Part shown: positions 24,669 through 33,099 of the stretch, in pieces
Position numbering within the stretch: the stretch's first letter is position 1
How the letters are laid out: each line of letters begins with the position of its first letter
Assembly (NCBI GenBank): GCA_900320225.1
Contig: ONRL01000042.1
Span: 1-53,824 of the forward strand
Length of the DNA stretch: 53,824 nucleotides
Direction: 5' to 3'
Origin: an uncultured Lentisphaerota bacterium
GTDB taxonomy: Bacteria > Verrucomicrobiota > Kiritimatiellia > RFP12 > UBA1067
Program-made: the position numbers and the translations under genes
Notes under the pieces: generated by a model
Databases searched by the model: none
Seen by the model: only the letters and a program-made list of their open reading frames with translations
Told to the model about the DNA's origin: nothing

Positions 24669-25454
24669 ATGGCCCTGCGCTTGACATTCCTCGGGACGGG
24701 TACATCCGTCGGCGTGCCCCAGATCGGGTGCACATGCCCGACGTGTACCTCCGACGACCCGCGCGACCGGCGACGCCGCACCGGGCTCTACGTGCAGACG
24801 CCGGGGACGGCGTTCGTGGTGGACGCGCCGCCGGAGTTCCGTCTCGCGTGCCTCGAGCTGAAGGTACTGGACGTACGTGCCTGCCTGCTCACGCACGTGC
24901 ACATGGACCACATCGCCGGCTTCGACGACCTGCGGCGGTTCAACACGCTGAACGGGCGCACGGTGCTGCCGTGCTACGCCGCGCCGGCGACGATCGACGC
25001 CATGCGGCACATCTTCCCCTACATCGGCACGAAGCCGAACAAGCTGGGACTGTACCGTCCGATGATCGCCTACCACCGCGTGACGCGCGCGTTCCATCTC
25101 GGCGACGTGCGGGTGACGCCGCTCCCCGTCGTGCACGGCAGCACGCCCACGAACGGATTCCTCTTCGAGCACGACGGGAAGCGCGTGGCATACGTGAGCG
25201 ACTGCTACGAGCTGCCGCCGAAGACGCTCGCGAAGATGCGGGGGGTGGACGTGCTGGTGCTGGACTGCCTCCGCGACACGCGTCCGCACCCCACGCACCT
25301 CACGCTCGACCGCGCGCTCGCCTACGTGAAGGAGATCGCGCCGCGTCGCGGCTACTTCATCCACATGTGCCATGACGTGAAGCATGCCGAGTTCGAGGCG
25401 CGCCTGCCGCGCGGGATCCGGCTCACCTACGACGGCATGAAAATCAGAGTCTAG
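24669..25454 (+). CDS. PhnP-like metallo-beta-lactamase-fold phosphodiesterase
   Basis: A 261-residue MBL-fold hydrolase: GTGTSVGVPQIGC followed by CTCPTC (extra zinc site typical of PhnP relatives), THVHMDHIAG (HxHxDH), VVHGS (His), YVSDC (bridging Asp) and a late HMCHD His. PhnP cleaves phosphoribosyl cyclic phosphate. Without phn genes nearby, a general cyclic-phosphodiesterase role is as likely. Start set by the -10 spacing. Confidence 0.85.
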   Translation: MALRLTFLGTGTSVGVPQIGCTCPTCTSDDPRDRRRRTGLYVQTPGTAFVVDAPPEFRLACLELKVLDVRACLLTHVHMDHIAGFDDLRRFNTLNGRTVLPCYAAPATIDAMRHIFPYIGTKPNKLGLYRPMIAYHRVTRAFHLGDVRVTPLPVVHGSTPTNGFLFEHDGKRVAYVSDCYELPPKTLAKMRGVDVLVLDCLRDTRPHPTHLTLDRALAYVKEIAPRRGYFIHMCHDVKHAEFEARLPRGIRLTYDGMKIRV

Positions 25455-25464
25455 GAGAAACACC

Positions 25465-26310
25465 ATGAAGAGAACGCCAACCATCCTCCTTTCGCTGCTC
25501 GCCGCCTGCCTCGTGCGGACGGCGTCGGCGGCCGCGTTGCCCACCGAGATCACGGTGCAGCTCGTGATGACGTACGACGTCTACGTGGCGGGCGAGCGCA
25601 TCCGCGCAATCGTGGACGTGGCGAACGCATCCGCCGACGTGATCGACTGCCGCAAGCCGGACGCGGCCGACCGTTTGTTCGTGGAGGTGTTCCGCGCGCA
25701 CGACCAGCACCGGTACGAGCGCATAAACGCCAAGCCGTTCGTCGCGCCGTTCGCCCTGCTCTCGGGCGAGGGGCAGAAGCTGGAGACGTTCCTCGCGGAC
25801 CACTTCCGCTTCGACGAGAACACGCGCTACCTCGCCCGTGCCGTGCTGGTGCACGGCGGCATGCGCTTCGAGAGCTCGCTCAAGAGCTTCGACATGGTGC
25901 CGGGCCTCCCCTGCGGCAACGCGCTGCAGATGTTCTCGAACCGCGACGGACTGCAGCGCCACTTCGAGCTCGTCCACTGGGGCCGCGACCAGGTGGAGCA
26001 CATCTTCCTCAAGTCGCACGACAGCGGCACGTCGGACCGTTCGTGGCGCACGACCGACCTCGGGCCGGTTCTGCGCGTGACGCCGCCGAAGGTGTCCGTG
26101 ATGCCGACGGGCGAGGTGCTCGTGCTGCATCGCGCCACGCAGGACAAGTTCCTGCTCAGTACCTTCTGGAGCCTGCCGGACATCCTCGAGTTCCGCGGGC
26201 GCGAGGTGATGGCCGATCCCGAGGTGGTGGGCGCGGAGCGCGTGAAGGAGTTCTACAAGGAGACCGGCGGAATCGAACCCGTCAAGAAGGCGTGGTGGAA
26301 GTTCTGGTAA
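25465..26310 (+). CDS. Exported protein of unknown function
   Basis: A 281-residue protein with a clear signal peptide (MKRTPTILLSLLAACLVRTASA) and a predicted beta-rich mature part starting ITVQLVMTYDVYVAGERIRAIVDVANAS, like an immunoglobulin-type or transglutaminase-adjacent N-terminal domain. No catalytic motif is visible. AGGAG lies 7 nt upstream of the ATG, and the gene starts 10 nt after the PhnP-like stop. It ends 12 nt before tsaD, so it belongs to the same transcription unit. Confidence 0.7.
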   Translation: MKRTPTILLSLLAACLVRTASAAALPTEITVQLVMTYDVYVAGERIRAIVDVANASADVIDCRKPDAADRLFVEVFRAHDQHRYERINAKPFVAPFALLSGEGQKLETFLADHFRFDENTRYLARAVLVHGGMRFESSLKSFDMVPGLPCGNALQMFSNRDGLQRHFELVHWGRDQVEHIFLKSHDSGTSDRSWRTTDLGPVLRVTPPKVSVMPTGEVLVLHRATQDKFLLSTFWSLPDILEFRGREVMADPEVVGAERVKEFYKETGGIEPVKKAWWKFW

Positions 26311-26322
26311 GAAGGACGAGAA

Positions 26323-27375
26323 GTGAATATCCTTGGAATAGAGACGAGCTGCGACGAGACGGCGTGCGCGGTGGTGAAGGACGGTCGCGAGGTGCTCACG
26401 AACGTCGTGTACACGCAGATACCCCTGCACCAGCCGTACGGCGGCGTGGTGCCGGAGGTGGCGAGCCGCGCGCACATCGAGAAGATCCACGGCGTGGTGA
26501 AGGAGGCGATGCGCGCGCCGGTGGACGCGGTGGCCGTGACGTACGGCCCCGGCCTTGCAAGCTCGCTGCTCGTGGGCCTCAACGCCGCGAAGGGCCTCGC
26601 CCTCTCGCTCGGCGTGCCGCTCATCGGCGTGAACCACATCGAGGCGCACCTCCACACGCCGTTCCTCTTCGACGCGGGAGGGCCGCGCTCCTGCGCGGCC
26701 GAATCCCCCGAATCCTGCATGCCCGCGCTCGGGCTTGCCGTGTCGGGCGGACACACCACGTGGATCGACATGCCGTCGTACGGCGCGTACGAGATCATCG
26801 GCCAGACGCTCGACGACGCGGCTGGCGAGGCGTTCGACAAGGCGGCGAAGCTGCTCGGCCTCGGTTACCCGGGCGGTCCGGTGATCGACCGCTGGGCGCG
26901 CGGCGTGCCGATCACGGACGACTTGCCGCGTTTCCCGAAGGGCGCGCCGCGCCCCGGCACGGCGGCGCTCGCCGGTCTCGACGCCGATCTCTGCGTCTCC
27001 TTCTCGGGCCTCAAGACCGCGCTCCTCTATTCGGTGCGCAAGAACCCGCCGAAGGACGACGCCGAGAAGGCGCGTCTCGTGGCGGGCTACCAGGAGGCGA
27101 TCGTGGGCGCGCTCGCGGACCGCACGACGCGCGCGCTCGGCCGGAAGCCCTACCGCGCGCTCGTGGTGGGCGGCGGCGTGTCGCTGAACGGCCGTCTCCG
27201 CGTGCGCCTCGCCGAGGTCGCGCAGGCGGCGGGCGTGCGGCTTCTGCTCGCGGAGCCGAAGTACTGCGGCGACAACGCGGCCATGATCGCGGGGCTTGCG
27301 TACTGGCGGCGCAACGTCACGGACGACGCCGCGCTCGCGGTCGACGTGGATCCGACGTTGCGTCCGGGAGATTGA
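26323..27375 (+). CDS. tsaD: tRNA N6-adenosine threonylcarbamoyltransferase TsaD
   Basis: A 350-residue ASKHA-fold enzyme that transfers threonylcarbamoyl to A37 of tRNAs reading ANN codons. It shows GIETSCDET, VPEVASRAH, TYGPGLASSLLVG, the iron-binding HIEAH (105-109), SGGHT, GEAFDKAAKLLGLGYPGGP and GGGVSLN. GTG 26323 is the start; the protein begins directly with the conserved MNILGIETSC. Between HIEAH and SGGHT there are about 11 more residues than usual, encoded by a perfect hairpin (26681-26700) of the TCCT-loop family. The essential function must tolerate the extra loop. Confidence 0.96.
   Translation: MNILGIETSCDETACAVVKDGREVLTNVVYTQIPLHQPYGGVVPEVASRAHIEKIHGVVKEAMRAPVDAVAVTYGPGLASSLLVGLNAAKGLALSLGVPLIGVNHIEAHLHTPFLFDAGGPRSCAAESPESCMPALGLAVSGGHTTWIDMPSYGAYEIIGQTLDDAAGEAFDKAAKLLGLGYPGGPVIDRWARGVPITDDLPRFPKGAPRPGTAALAGLDADLCVSFSGLKTALLYSVRKNPPKDDAEKARLVAGYQEAIVGALADRTTRALGRKPYRALVVGGGVSLNGRLRVRLAEVAQAAGVRLLLAEPKYCGDNAAMIAGLAYWRRNVTDDAALAVDVDPTLRPGD
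26676..26700. repeat. TCCT-loop hairpin inserted in tsaD (GGGAGG family)
   Basis: Perfect arms GGCCGCGC (26681-26688) and GCGCGGCC (26693-26700) around TCCT, preceded by GGGAGG. Read in frame as AGGPRSCAA. Confidence 0.8.
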
Positions 27376-27380
27376 TGTAC

Positions 27381-27409
27381 TTGCGCGGAGGCGCGCGGCG
27401 TGGTATACT
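27381..27409 (+). promoter_or_regulatory. Promoter of the TPR gene
   Basis: TTGCGC (27381-27386) and TATACT (27404-27409) with an exact 17-nt spacer; AAGGAG follows 9 nt before the ATG. Confidence 0.6.
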
Positions 27410-27441
27410 GTGCGCGTTCAGATTTCAAGGAGTGACAAGTT

Positions 27442-28827
27442 ATGGCGAATGACGCAAACGCGCAGAAGGCGCAGAACTTCACGAACCGCGGCCGGCAGGC
27501 GCTTGAGGCCAGGCGGTTCGAGTTGGCCGTTGAGATGCTTTCCCAGGCGTTGGAATGCTCGCCGGACACGCTTGAGACGCGCCGTCTCCTGCGTGCCGCG
27601 CAGATCGCGCAGTTCCGCGAATCGGGCGGAGGCGGGTTCGGCGCGAAGATGAAGAGCATGCTCCAGCGCTCGAAGGTGATGGGCCTCGTCAAGAAGGGCA
27701 AGGGCGCGGAGGCGATGGCCGAGGCGGAGAAGCTGCTCTCGATCAACCCGCTCGACCCGGACAACATCGAAGCGGCCGTGAAGGCCGCCGAGGCGGCGGG
27801 CAAGCCCGAGGCGGCCGCGATCTCCGTGGAGGCCGCGTATTCCGGCAACCAGGGGGACGTGAACCTGCTCGAGCGCATCGCCACCTACTACATGATGGCG
27901 AAGAACTACGCGAAGGCGCGCGACGCATACGACAAGCTCGCAAAGCTCAAGCCCGGCGACCAGCGCATCCTCCAGCTCCTCAAGAACGCCGAGGCGCAGA
28001 CCACCATGTCCAGCGGCTGGTCGGACTCCGTCGGCAAGAAGGGCGGCTTCCAGTCCATCCTCGCCAACAAGGAACAGGCGAAGAAGCTCGACGCCGCGAA
28101 CAAGGCGGTCGTGACGGGCGACGACGCCGAGGCCCTCATCGAGGAGAAGAAGAAGCAGATCGAGAAAGAGCCCAACAACATGAACTTCTACCGGGCCCTC
28201 GCGCGCCTCTACATGCAGTCGAAGCGCTTCCCGGAGGCGATCCAGACGCTCGAGCAGGCGCAGCAGGTCAACTCCGCCGACCCGGAGCTCGACCGCATGC
28301 TCTCCACCGTGCGCGCGGCCGACTACGAGGCCCGCATCGAGGCCCTGCGCAAAGAGGGCAAGACGGAGGAGGCGGACGCGCTCGAGGTGGAGAAGAACCA
28401 GTTCGTGTTCGACGACCTCGCCACGCGCGTGGACCACTACCCGAACGACCTGCACCTCCGCTTCGAGCTCGGCTACCAGTACTACATCTACGAGTACTAC
28501 GACGACGCCATACAGCACCTCCAGCTCGCGCAGAAGTCCCCGAAGGACCGCCTGCAGGCGCTCTACTACCTCGCGATGTGCTTCCTCAAGAAGGGGCAGA
28601 CGGACATGGCCGTGATGCAGCTCGAGACCGCGCGCGACCAGATTCCGACAATGGACGACCTGAAGAAGAAAGTGGTCTACCAGCTCGGCCTCTGCGCCGA
28701 GGAGGCGCAGGACTACGAGAAGGCGTACAGCTACTACAAGGACGTTTACTCGGCCGACGTCACCTTCGGCGACCTCAACGAGCGCATGCTCAAGATCGGC
28801 AAGCTGCTCCAGGGGGCGAGAAAGTAG
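27442..28827 (+). CDS. Tetratricopeptide-repeat protein
   Basis: A 461-residue cytosolic helical-repeat protein with TPR units spread over the whole length, for example GRQALEARRFELAVEMLSQA at the N-terminus, FYRALARLYMQSKRFPEAIQ, and LGYQYYIYEYYDDAIQHLQLA near residue 360. There is no signal peptide and no enzyme motif. It probably scaffolds a complex; partners are not evident. It has its own well-formed promoter and Shine-Dalgarno site, so it is separate from tsaD. Confidence 0.88.
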   Translation: MANDANAQKAQNFTNRGRQALEARRFELAVEMLSQALECSPDTLETRRLLRAAQIAQFRESGGGGFGAKMKSMLQRSKVMGLVKKGKGAEAMAEAEKLLSINPLDPDNIEAAVKAAEAAGKPEAAAISVEAAYSGNQGDVNLLERIATYYMMAKNYAKARDAYDKLAKLKPGDQRILQLLKNAEAQTTMSSGWSDSVGKKGGFQSILANKEQAKKLDAANKAVVTGDDAEALIEEKKKQIEKEPNNMNFYRALARLYMQSKRFPEAIQTLEQAQQVNSADPELDRMLSTVRAADYEARIEALRKEGKTEEADALEVEKNQFVFDDLATRVDHYPNDLHLRFELGYQYYIYEYYDDAIQHLQLAQKSPKDRLQALYYLAMCFLKKGQTDMAVMQLETARDQIPTMDDLKKKVVYQLGLCAEEAQDYEKAYSYYKDVYSADVTFGDLNERMLKIGKLLQGARK

Positions 28828-28842
28828 GGAAGAAAAACAAGC

Positions 28843-28863
28843 GGCGCGCTCGGCGAGCGCGCC
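28843..28863. repeat. Extragenic hairpin of the GTAGGG family
   Basis: Perfect 9-bp arms GGCGCGCTC/GAGCGCGCC with a GGC loop, followed by CCTACC, i.e. a minus-strand copy of the GGTAGG-flanked hairpins seen at 38997-39081. Confidence 0.7.
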
Positions 28864-28870
28864 CTACCGA

Positions 28871-28895
28871 AAAGGCCGCGTTTGCCGCGGCCTTT
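28871..28895. terminator. Bidirectional intrinsic terminator between the TPR gene and tRNA-Glu
   Basis: A perfect 10-bp hairpin (28871-28880 with 28886-28895, loop TTTGC) is flanked by A runs on one side and T runs on the other. It can end both the plus-strand TPR transcript and the minus-strand tRNA transcript. Confidence 0.75.
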
Positions 28896-28900
28896 CTCAT

Positions 28901-28975
28901 TGGCAGTCCCGAGGAGAGTCGAACTCCTGTTACTAGGATGAAAACCTGGTGTCCTAACCGTTAGACGACGGGACC
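28901..28975 (-). tRNA. tRNA-Glu (anticodon TTC)
   Basis: A 75-nt cloverleaf on the minus strand with encoded CCA (28901-28903). The acceptor stem GGTCCCG/CGGGACT has a G1-T72 wobble. The D arm contains GTCT...AGGA, the anticodon loop TTTTCAT places TTC at 34-36, and the T arm is AGGAG-TTCGACT-CTCCT. The anticodon stem CCAGG/CCTAG has one C-A mismatch (positions 28 and 42). It lies alone between two plus-strand genes. Confidence 0.93.
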
Positions 28976-29066
28976 AATTGTGCAAAGCGGCGCATAGTTT
29001 ACCAAACGTACTCCGCCAACGCAAGGGGGAATAAAAATAATTGGTGCGCCGGCCCGCGGGATTTGG

Positions 29067-29072
29067 TATCAT
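29067..29072 (+). promoter_or_regulatory. -10 box of fabD
   Basis: TATCAT preceded by TTGG, about 42 nt before ATG 29115; AGAGGAG follows, giving a normal leader. Confidence 0.4.
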
Positions 29073-29114
29073 ATCCAGACTTCTTAAACATCCAAAGTAG
29101 TAGAGGAGATAAGA

Positions 29115-30038
29115 ATGTCTGATTGCTGCATTTTCGCCGGCCAGGGCGCACAGGTGCCCGGCATGGGCAAGGATTTCGCCGAAGCCGACGCCGAGGCGAT
29201 GGCGTTGTTCGACAAGGCGAACGCCGTCCTGGGCTTCGACTTGAAGAAAATCTGCTTTGAGGGTCCCGCCGAGGAACTCACAAAGTCGAACGTATGCCAG
29301 CCGGCCATCTTCGTGACGAGCTACGCGGCCTACCGCGCGTTCCAGAAAAAGCGCCCCACGTCCTTTGCCTGTGCCGCAGGCCTTTCCCTCGGCGAATGGG
29401 GCGCGCTCTGCGCCGCCGGCGTTTTGGACTTCGACGCCACGCTCACCGTCCTCGAGGCGCGCGGGCGCTTCATGCAGGAGGCCTGCGCGGCCGTGCCGTC
29501 CGGCATGATCGCCATCGTGGGCGCGTCCGCCGACCAGCTCAAGGCGCTCTGCGAGAAGACGGGCTGCACGGTGGCCAACATCAACTCGGCCGCGCAGCAG
29601 GTGCTGTCCGGCTCGAAGGACGCCGTGGCGCAGGCCGCCGCCGTCGCGAAGGAGCTCGGCATCAAGCGCGCGATCCCGCTTGCGACGGCCGGCGCCTTCC
29701 ACTCCCCGTTCATGGCGCCGGCGCGCGCAAAGCTCGCGCCCGTCCTCGACGCGATTGCGTTCCACGCGCCGCAGTTCCCCGTGCTCTCCAACGTCACGGG
29801 CCAGCCCCATTCCTCCGACCCCGGCGCCATCAAGGCGCTCATGCTCGAGCAGGTCACGCAAACGACCAACTGGGCGGCGGACGTCGAGGCCGCGAAGGCC
29901 CTCGGCTGCACCCGGTTCGTCGAGTTCGGCCCCGGCAAGGTGCTGAGCGGCCTCATCAAGAAGATCGACGCCGCGCTCGTGACAACGAACGTTTCGGACC
30001 TCGCGGCGCTCGACGCGGCCGTGGCCGCGCTCGCCTGA
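29115..30038 (+). CDS. fabD: Malonyl-CoA:ACP transacylase FabD
   Basis: A 307-residue enzyme that transfers malonyl from CoA to acyl carrier protein for fatty-acid synthesis. IFAGQGAQVPGMG, GLSLGEW with nucleophile Ser 91 (Leu in place of the usual His before it), AFHSPFM with His 196, and FVEFGPGKVLSGL are all present. Length is normal. It has an AGAGGAG ribosome-binding site. No other fab genes adjoin it in this window. Confidence 0.95.
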   Translation: MSDCCIFAGQGAQVPGMGKDFAEADAEAMALFDKANAVLGFDLKKICFEGPAEELTKSNVCQPAIFVTSYAAYRAFQKKRPTSFACAAGLSLGEWGALCAAGVLDFDATLTVLEARGRFMQEACAAVPSGMIAIVGASADQLKALCEKTGCTVANINSAAQQVLSGSKDAVAQAAAVAKELGIKRAIPLATAGAFHSPFMAPARAKLAPVLDAIAFHAPQFPVLSNVTGQPHSSDPGAIKALMLEQVTQTTNWAADVEAAKALGCTRFVEFGPGKVLSGLIKKIDAALVTTNVSDLAALDAAVAALA

Positions 30039-30061
30039 GAGCCGGCGAAAGGAGGGGCCGG

Positions 30062-31510
30062 ATGAAGAGAAGGGATTTCCTCAAGTTAGCGGCGGCGGGC
30101 GTGCCCGCGTTCAACATCGGCAGCCTCCTCGCGGCGCCGCTCGCGAAGCGGATCGCGCAGGGCGGGAAGATCCGTGTGGCGCTGATTGGGTGCGGCGCGC
30201 AGATGACGGGCCTCATCCGCCGGATGGGCGGCGAGCAGAACGTGCAGGTCGTCGCGCTCGTCGACCCGCTGCCGTCGGGCATCCGGGCCGTCAAGGCGTC
30301 CGCGAAGAAGTTCTATGGTTCCTTCGACTTCACCGGCGCCTGGGAGGGCGCGGACTACCGCGAGATGTTCGAGAAGGTGGGCGACAAGATCGACGCCGCG
30401 TTCATCGCGACGCCCAACCACCACCATGCGATCCCCGCCCTGATGGCCATCCGCCGCGGCATCCACGTGTACGTGGAGAAGCCGCTCGCGCTCACGTTGG
30501 AGGAGGTGCAGCTCCTCGCGCGCGAGGCGAAGAAGTACGGCGTCGTCACGCAGGTGGGCAACTACGGACACTCCACCAAGGCGATGAAGATGTGCGTGGA
30601 CGCCGTGAAGAACGGCGTCATCGGCGACGTGACGGAGGTGTACAGCTACTCCGATCGCGTGAACTCGATGTTCTTCCGTCCGCCGGCCTCTGAGCCCCCG
30701 AAGGGCATGGACTGGGACATCTGGTGCGGTCCCGCGCCGGTATGCGAGTTCTACGGCCCGCACGAGGGCCGCACCGGGCTCCACCCGCACGACTGGCACA
30801 GCTGGATCGGCTACGGCAACGGGTCGATCGGCAACATGGGCACGCACATCATGGACGCCCCGTTCTGGGCGCTCGACCTGGGGAAGACCGGCCCCGAGAG
30901 CGTGGAGGCCAAGGATGTGGCGTGGGGATGTCCCGGCGCGTGGGCCTACCGCGACACGATCGACTACACCTTCCCCGCGCGGGGCAACCTGCCGCCCGTG
31001 ACCCTCCACTGGTACGACGGCATCCGCGACGGCGTGCCGATCGCGGTGAGCCACATGGAGCGCTGCTACAACATCCTCAAGAAGCGTTCGGACCTCAACT
31101 TCCCGCCTGCGCTCCTCGAGTTCGAGAAGAAGTACAACCTCGGGAAGGCCCCGCTCGCGTTCATGGGCTCGGTGTTCATCGGCACGAAAGGCGCGATCTG
31201 GCACTGCTTCCACAGCTCGCTCCGGTTCTTCCCGAAGGGAATCGGCAAGGACTTCATCAAGAACAAGGCCGGGTATCAGGCGAACGAGCACGTGATGGAG
31301 TTCCTGAACGCCGTGCGCGAGGGGCGTGAGGCGAACACGGGCTTTGACTACTCGATCCCGCTTGCGCAGACCGTGTTGCTCGGCAACGTGGCTGCGCGCG
31401 CCGGCAAGAAGAAACTCCTCTGGGACGGCACGCGGATCATGAACGACGAATCCGCCAACGCCTACCTCAAGACGACCTACCGCGCAGGCTGGGAACTTCC
31501 GAGTGCCTAG
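30062..31510 (+). CDS. Tat-exported Gfo/Idh/MocA family oxidoreductase
   Basis: A 482-residue NAD(P)-dependent sugar oxidoreductase or glycosidase-like protein. A twin-arginine signal (MKRRDFLKLAAAG) precedes the Rossmann fold (IRVALIGCGAQ) and the family motif VEKPLAL. The HPHDWHSW and GNGSIGNMGTHIMDAP segments belong to the C-terminal alpha/beta domain seen in secreted Verrucomicrobiota/Planctomycetota paralogues. The start was placed at ATG 30062 because it opens the Tat signal and follows GGAGGGG. The stop shares a CTAG tetranucleotide with the convergent phosphatase gene. Confidence 0.9.
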   Translation: MKRRDFLKLAAAGVPAFNIGSLLAAPLAKRIAQGGKIRVALIGCGAQMTGLIRRMGGEQNVQVVALVDPLPSGIRAVKASAKKFYGSFDFTGAWEGADYREMFEKVGDKIDAAFIATPNHHHAIPALMAIRRGIHVYVEKPLALTLEEVQLLAREAKKYGVVTQVGNYGHSTKAMKMCVDAVKNGVIGDVTEVYSYSDRVNSMFFRPPASEPPKGMDWDIWCGPAPVCEFYGPHEGRTGLHPHDWHSWIGYGNGSIGNMGTHIMDAPFWALDLGKTGPESVEAKDVAWGCPGAWAYRDTIDYTFPARGNLPPVTLHWYDGIRDGVPIAVSHMERCYNILKKRSDLNFPPALLEFEKKYNLGKAPLAFMGSVFIGTKGAIWHCFHSSLRFFPKGIGKDFIKNKAGYQANEHVMEFLNAVREGREANTGFDYSIPLAQTVLLGNVAARAGKKKLLWDGTRIMNDESANAYLKTTYRAGWELPSA

Positions 31511-32287
31511 CGGTTGGTCTCGGAATTGAGGATTTGTACGGTCTTGTTCCGTGCCAGGACGGAGCAGGGGCGGTCGTAGACGAGGGGATGACCGTCGCAG
31601 TCGCTGACCAGTCCGCCGGCTTCCTCCACGATGAGGGCACCAGCCGCGTAGTCCCAGGGCGAGAGGACCAATTCGAAGAACAGTTCTGCGCGTCCGGCCG
31701 CGATGGTGCAGAGGTCGAGCGCCGCCGAGCCGCTGCGGCGGATGTCCAGGGCTTTCCTGAAATAGGAGTAGGCGAGGCTGAACGTCTTTTCGTTGAGTTC
31801 TTCGTGGTAGGGCGCCGTGCCGAACACGATGATCGCGTTCTCGAGTGGTTCGGAGGAGACGTGCAGGCGCTTCCCGTTGCAGAAGGCACCTTGCCCGCGC
31901 TGCGCGCAGAACATCTCGTCCGTGTAGGGATTGTAGATCACGCCGAGCTCCGCGGCGTTGTCGACGACGAGCGCGACGGAGATGCTGCTGAAGTGGTAGT
32001 CCTTGATGAAGTTCGTCGTGCCGTCGATGGGGTCGACGATGAAGAACTCCCCCGTGGGCGCGAACGCCTGCGTCGTTCCCTCTTCGCCGACGAAATGCGC
32101 GTCGGGCATGATCTCGCGCAGGCCCACGCGCAGACGCTCCTGGACCTGCTTGTCGTATTCCGTGACGAAGTTCGCGTGTCGCGTGTCCGCCCTTGGCGTC
32201 CACGTGAAGATGGCTGCGGTCGGCGTCCTTGATGAACTGTCCGCACGCGCGGACGAGCTCGCAGATCTGTTCAATTTTCGATTTCAT
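31507..32287 (-). CDS. Inositol monophosphatase family protein, frameshifted by a 7-bp duplication
   Basis: The phosphatase fold is complete except for one break. The ATG at 32287 gives MKSKIEQICELVRACGQF...HLHVDAKGG. The next frame then continues HANFVTEYDKQVQ with the catalytic motifs FVGEEG and IVDPIDGTTNF (metal-binding Asp and Glu) and SPWDYAAGALIVEEAGG. The shift is explained exactly by CGCGTGT occurring twice in tandem at 32173-32186; one copy restores GHANFV. AAAGG lies 8 nt before the ATG. It is the last gene of the minus-strand operon that contains amrS. The substrate may be an inositol or other sugar phosphate. Confidence 0.85.
32173..32186. repeat. 7-bp tandem duplication (CGCGTGT x2) in the phosphatase gene
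   Basis: Two directly adjacent identical heptamers; removing one restores a full-length family-typical reading frame. Confidence 0.85.
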
Positions 32288-32299
32288 TTTCACTACCTT

Positions 32300-33099
32300 T
32301 TAAAGGACTTTCTTGAGGTGGCGGCGGGCGACGGCGGCGAGGCGCTGGATGGTCGCCTCGGATGTCGGTGGCGTGTCCGTCATCTGGAAACGCGGATAGA
32401 ACCGCGTGACGTGAAGGGGAATCTCCGGCGAGACCGAGGCGATGAAGGAGGCGATGGCGTCCATGTCCTCGTCACCTCCACGTGGCAGCCGCGCGCGTGG
32501 AGGGTCCGGATGGTGCGGCAGGCCGCGTTGAAATCCCCGCCGAGCCAGTCGTAGTATTCCTGCGAGGGACCCTTGAGATCGATGTTCGCGGCGTCGATGA
32601 GCGGCGCGAGCTCGTCGATCACGGCGGCCTCGGCGCATCCGTTCGAGACGATCACGTTGACGAGGCCGCGCGCACGCACTTCGCGCGCCGCGTCGCGCAC
32701 GAACTCCCAGCCCACGAGCGGTTCGTTGTAGGTGTAGGCGACGCCAATGTTGCCGCGTTCGTCCCTGAGGCGGAGCGCGACGTCGGCTAGTTGCGTGGGC
32801 GTGATGTGCTCCGTCGGCACGCAGCCCTCGCCACGCTGCGAGATGGAGTCGTTCTGGCAGAACGGACACCGCAGGTTGCAGCCGAAGCTCCCGATCGAGA
32901 GGATGTACGAGCCGGGATGGAAGAACGAGAGGGGCTTTTTCTCGATCGGGTCGAGGGCGAGCGACGTGGCCAGTCCGTAGTTCGCGGACACGACGCGTCC
33001 GCTCTGCGCCTTCCGTGCGCGGCAGAATCCGACGGCGCCCTCGGCGAGGCGGCAGTGGCGCGGACATGTTCCGCAGACCGCGTCCGCTGCGTCACTCAT
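32300..33099 (-). CDS. amrS: AmmeMemoRadiSam radical SAM enzyme (AmrS-like), interrupted near 32471
   Basis: A radical SAM protein with CGTCPRHC near the N-terminus and the cluster motif CNLRCPFCQN (CxxxCxxC), then VAYTYNEPLV, NVIVSNG and IDLKG. Homology runs to HVEVT, then resumes in another frame at DEDMDAIASFIASVSPEIPLHVTRFYP and ends LKKVL at 32300. About ten residues between these points (the usual TTL..PG.ND loop) are missing, so roughly 30 bp are deleted with a frame change. It overlaps the upstream amrB-amrA fusion by 8 nt. The AMMECR1-Memo-radical SAM trio is widespread, and its substrate should be treated as open. Confidence 0.88.

Noticed and set aside
29294-30061. Longer upstream start for the Gfo/Idh/MocA gene
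   Set aside because: It overlaps fabD out of frame, while ATG 30062 begins a perfect twin-arginine signal.
30086-32293. A 735-residue minus-strand frame covering the oxidoreductase and the phosphatase
   Set aside because: Only its first 35 or so codons (phosphatase N-terminus) are real; the remainder is the frame entered after the 7-bp duplication and antisense to the oxidoreductase.
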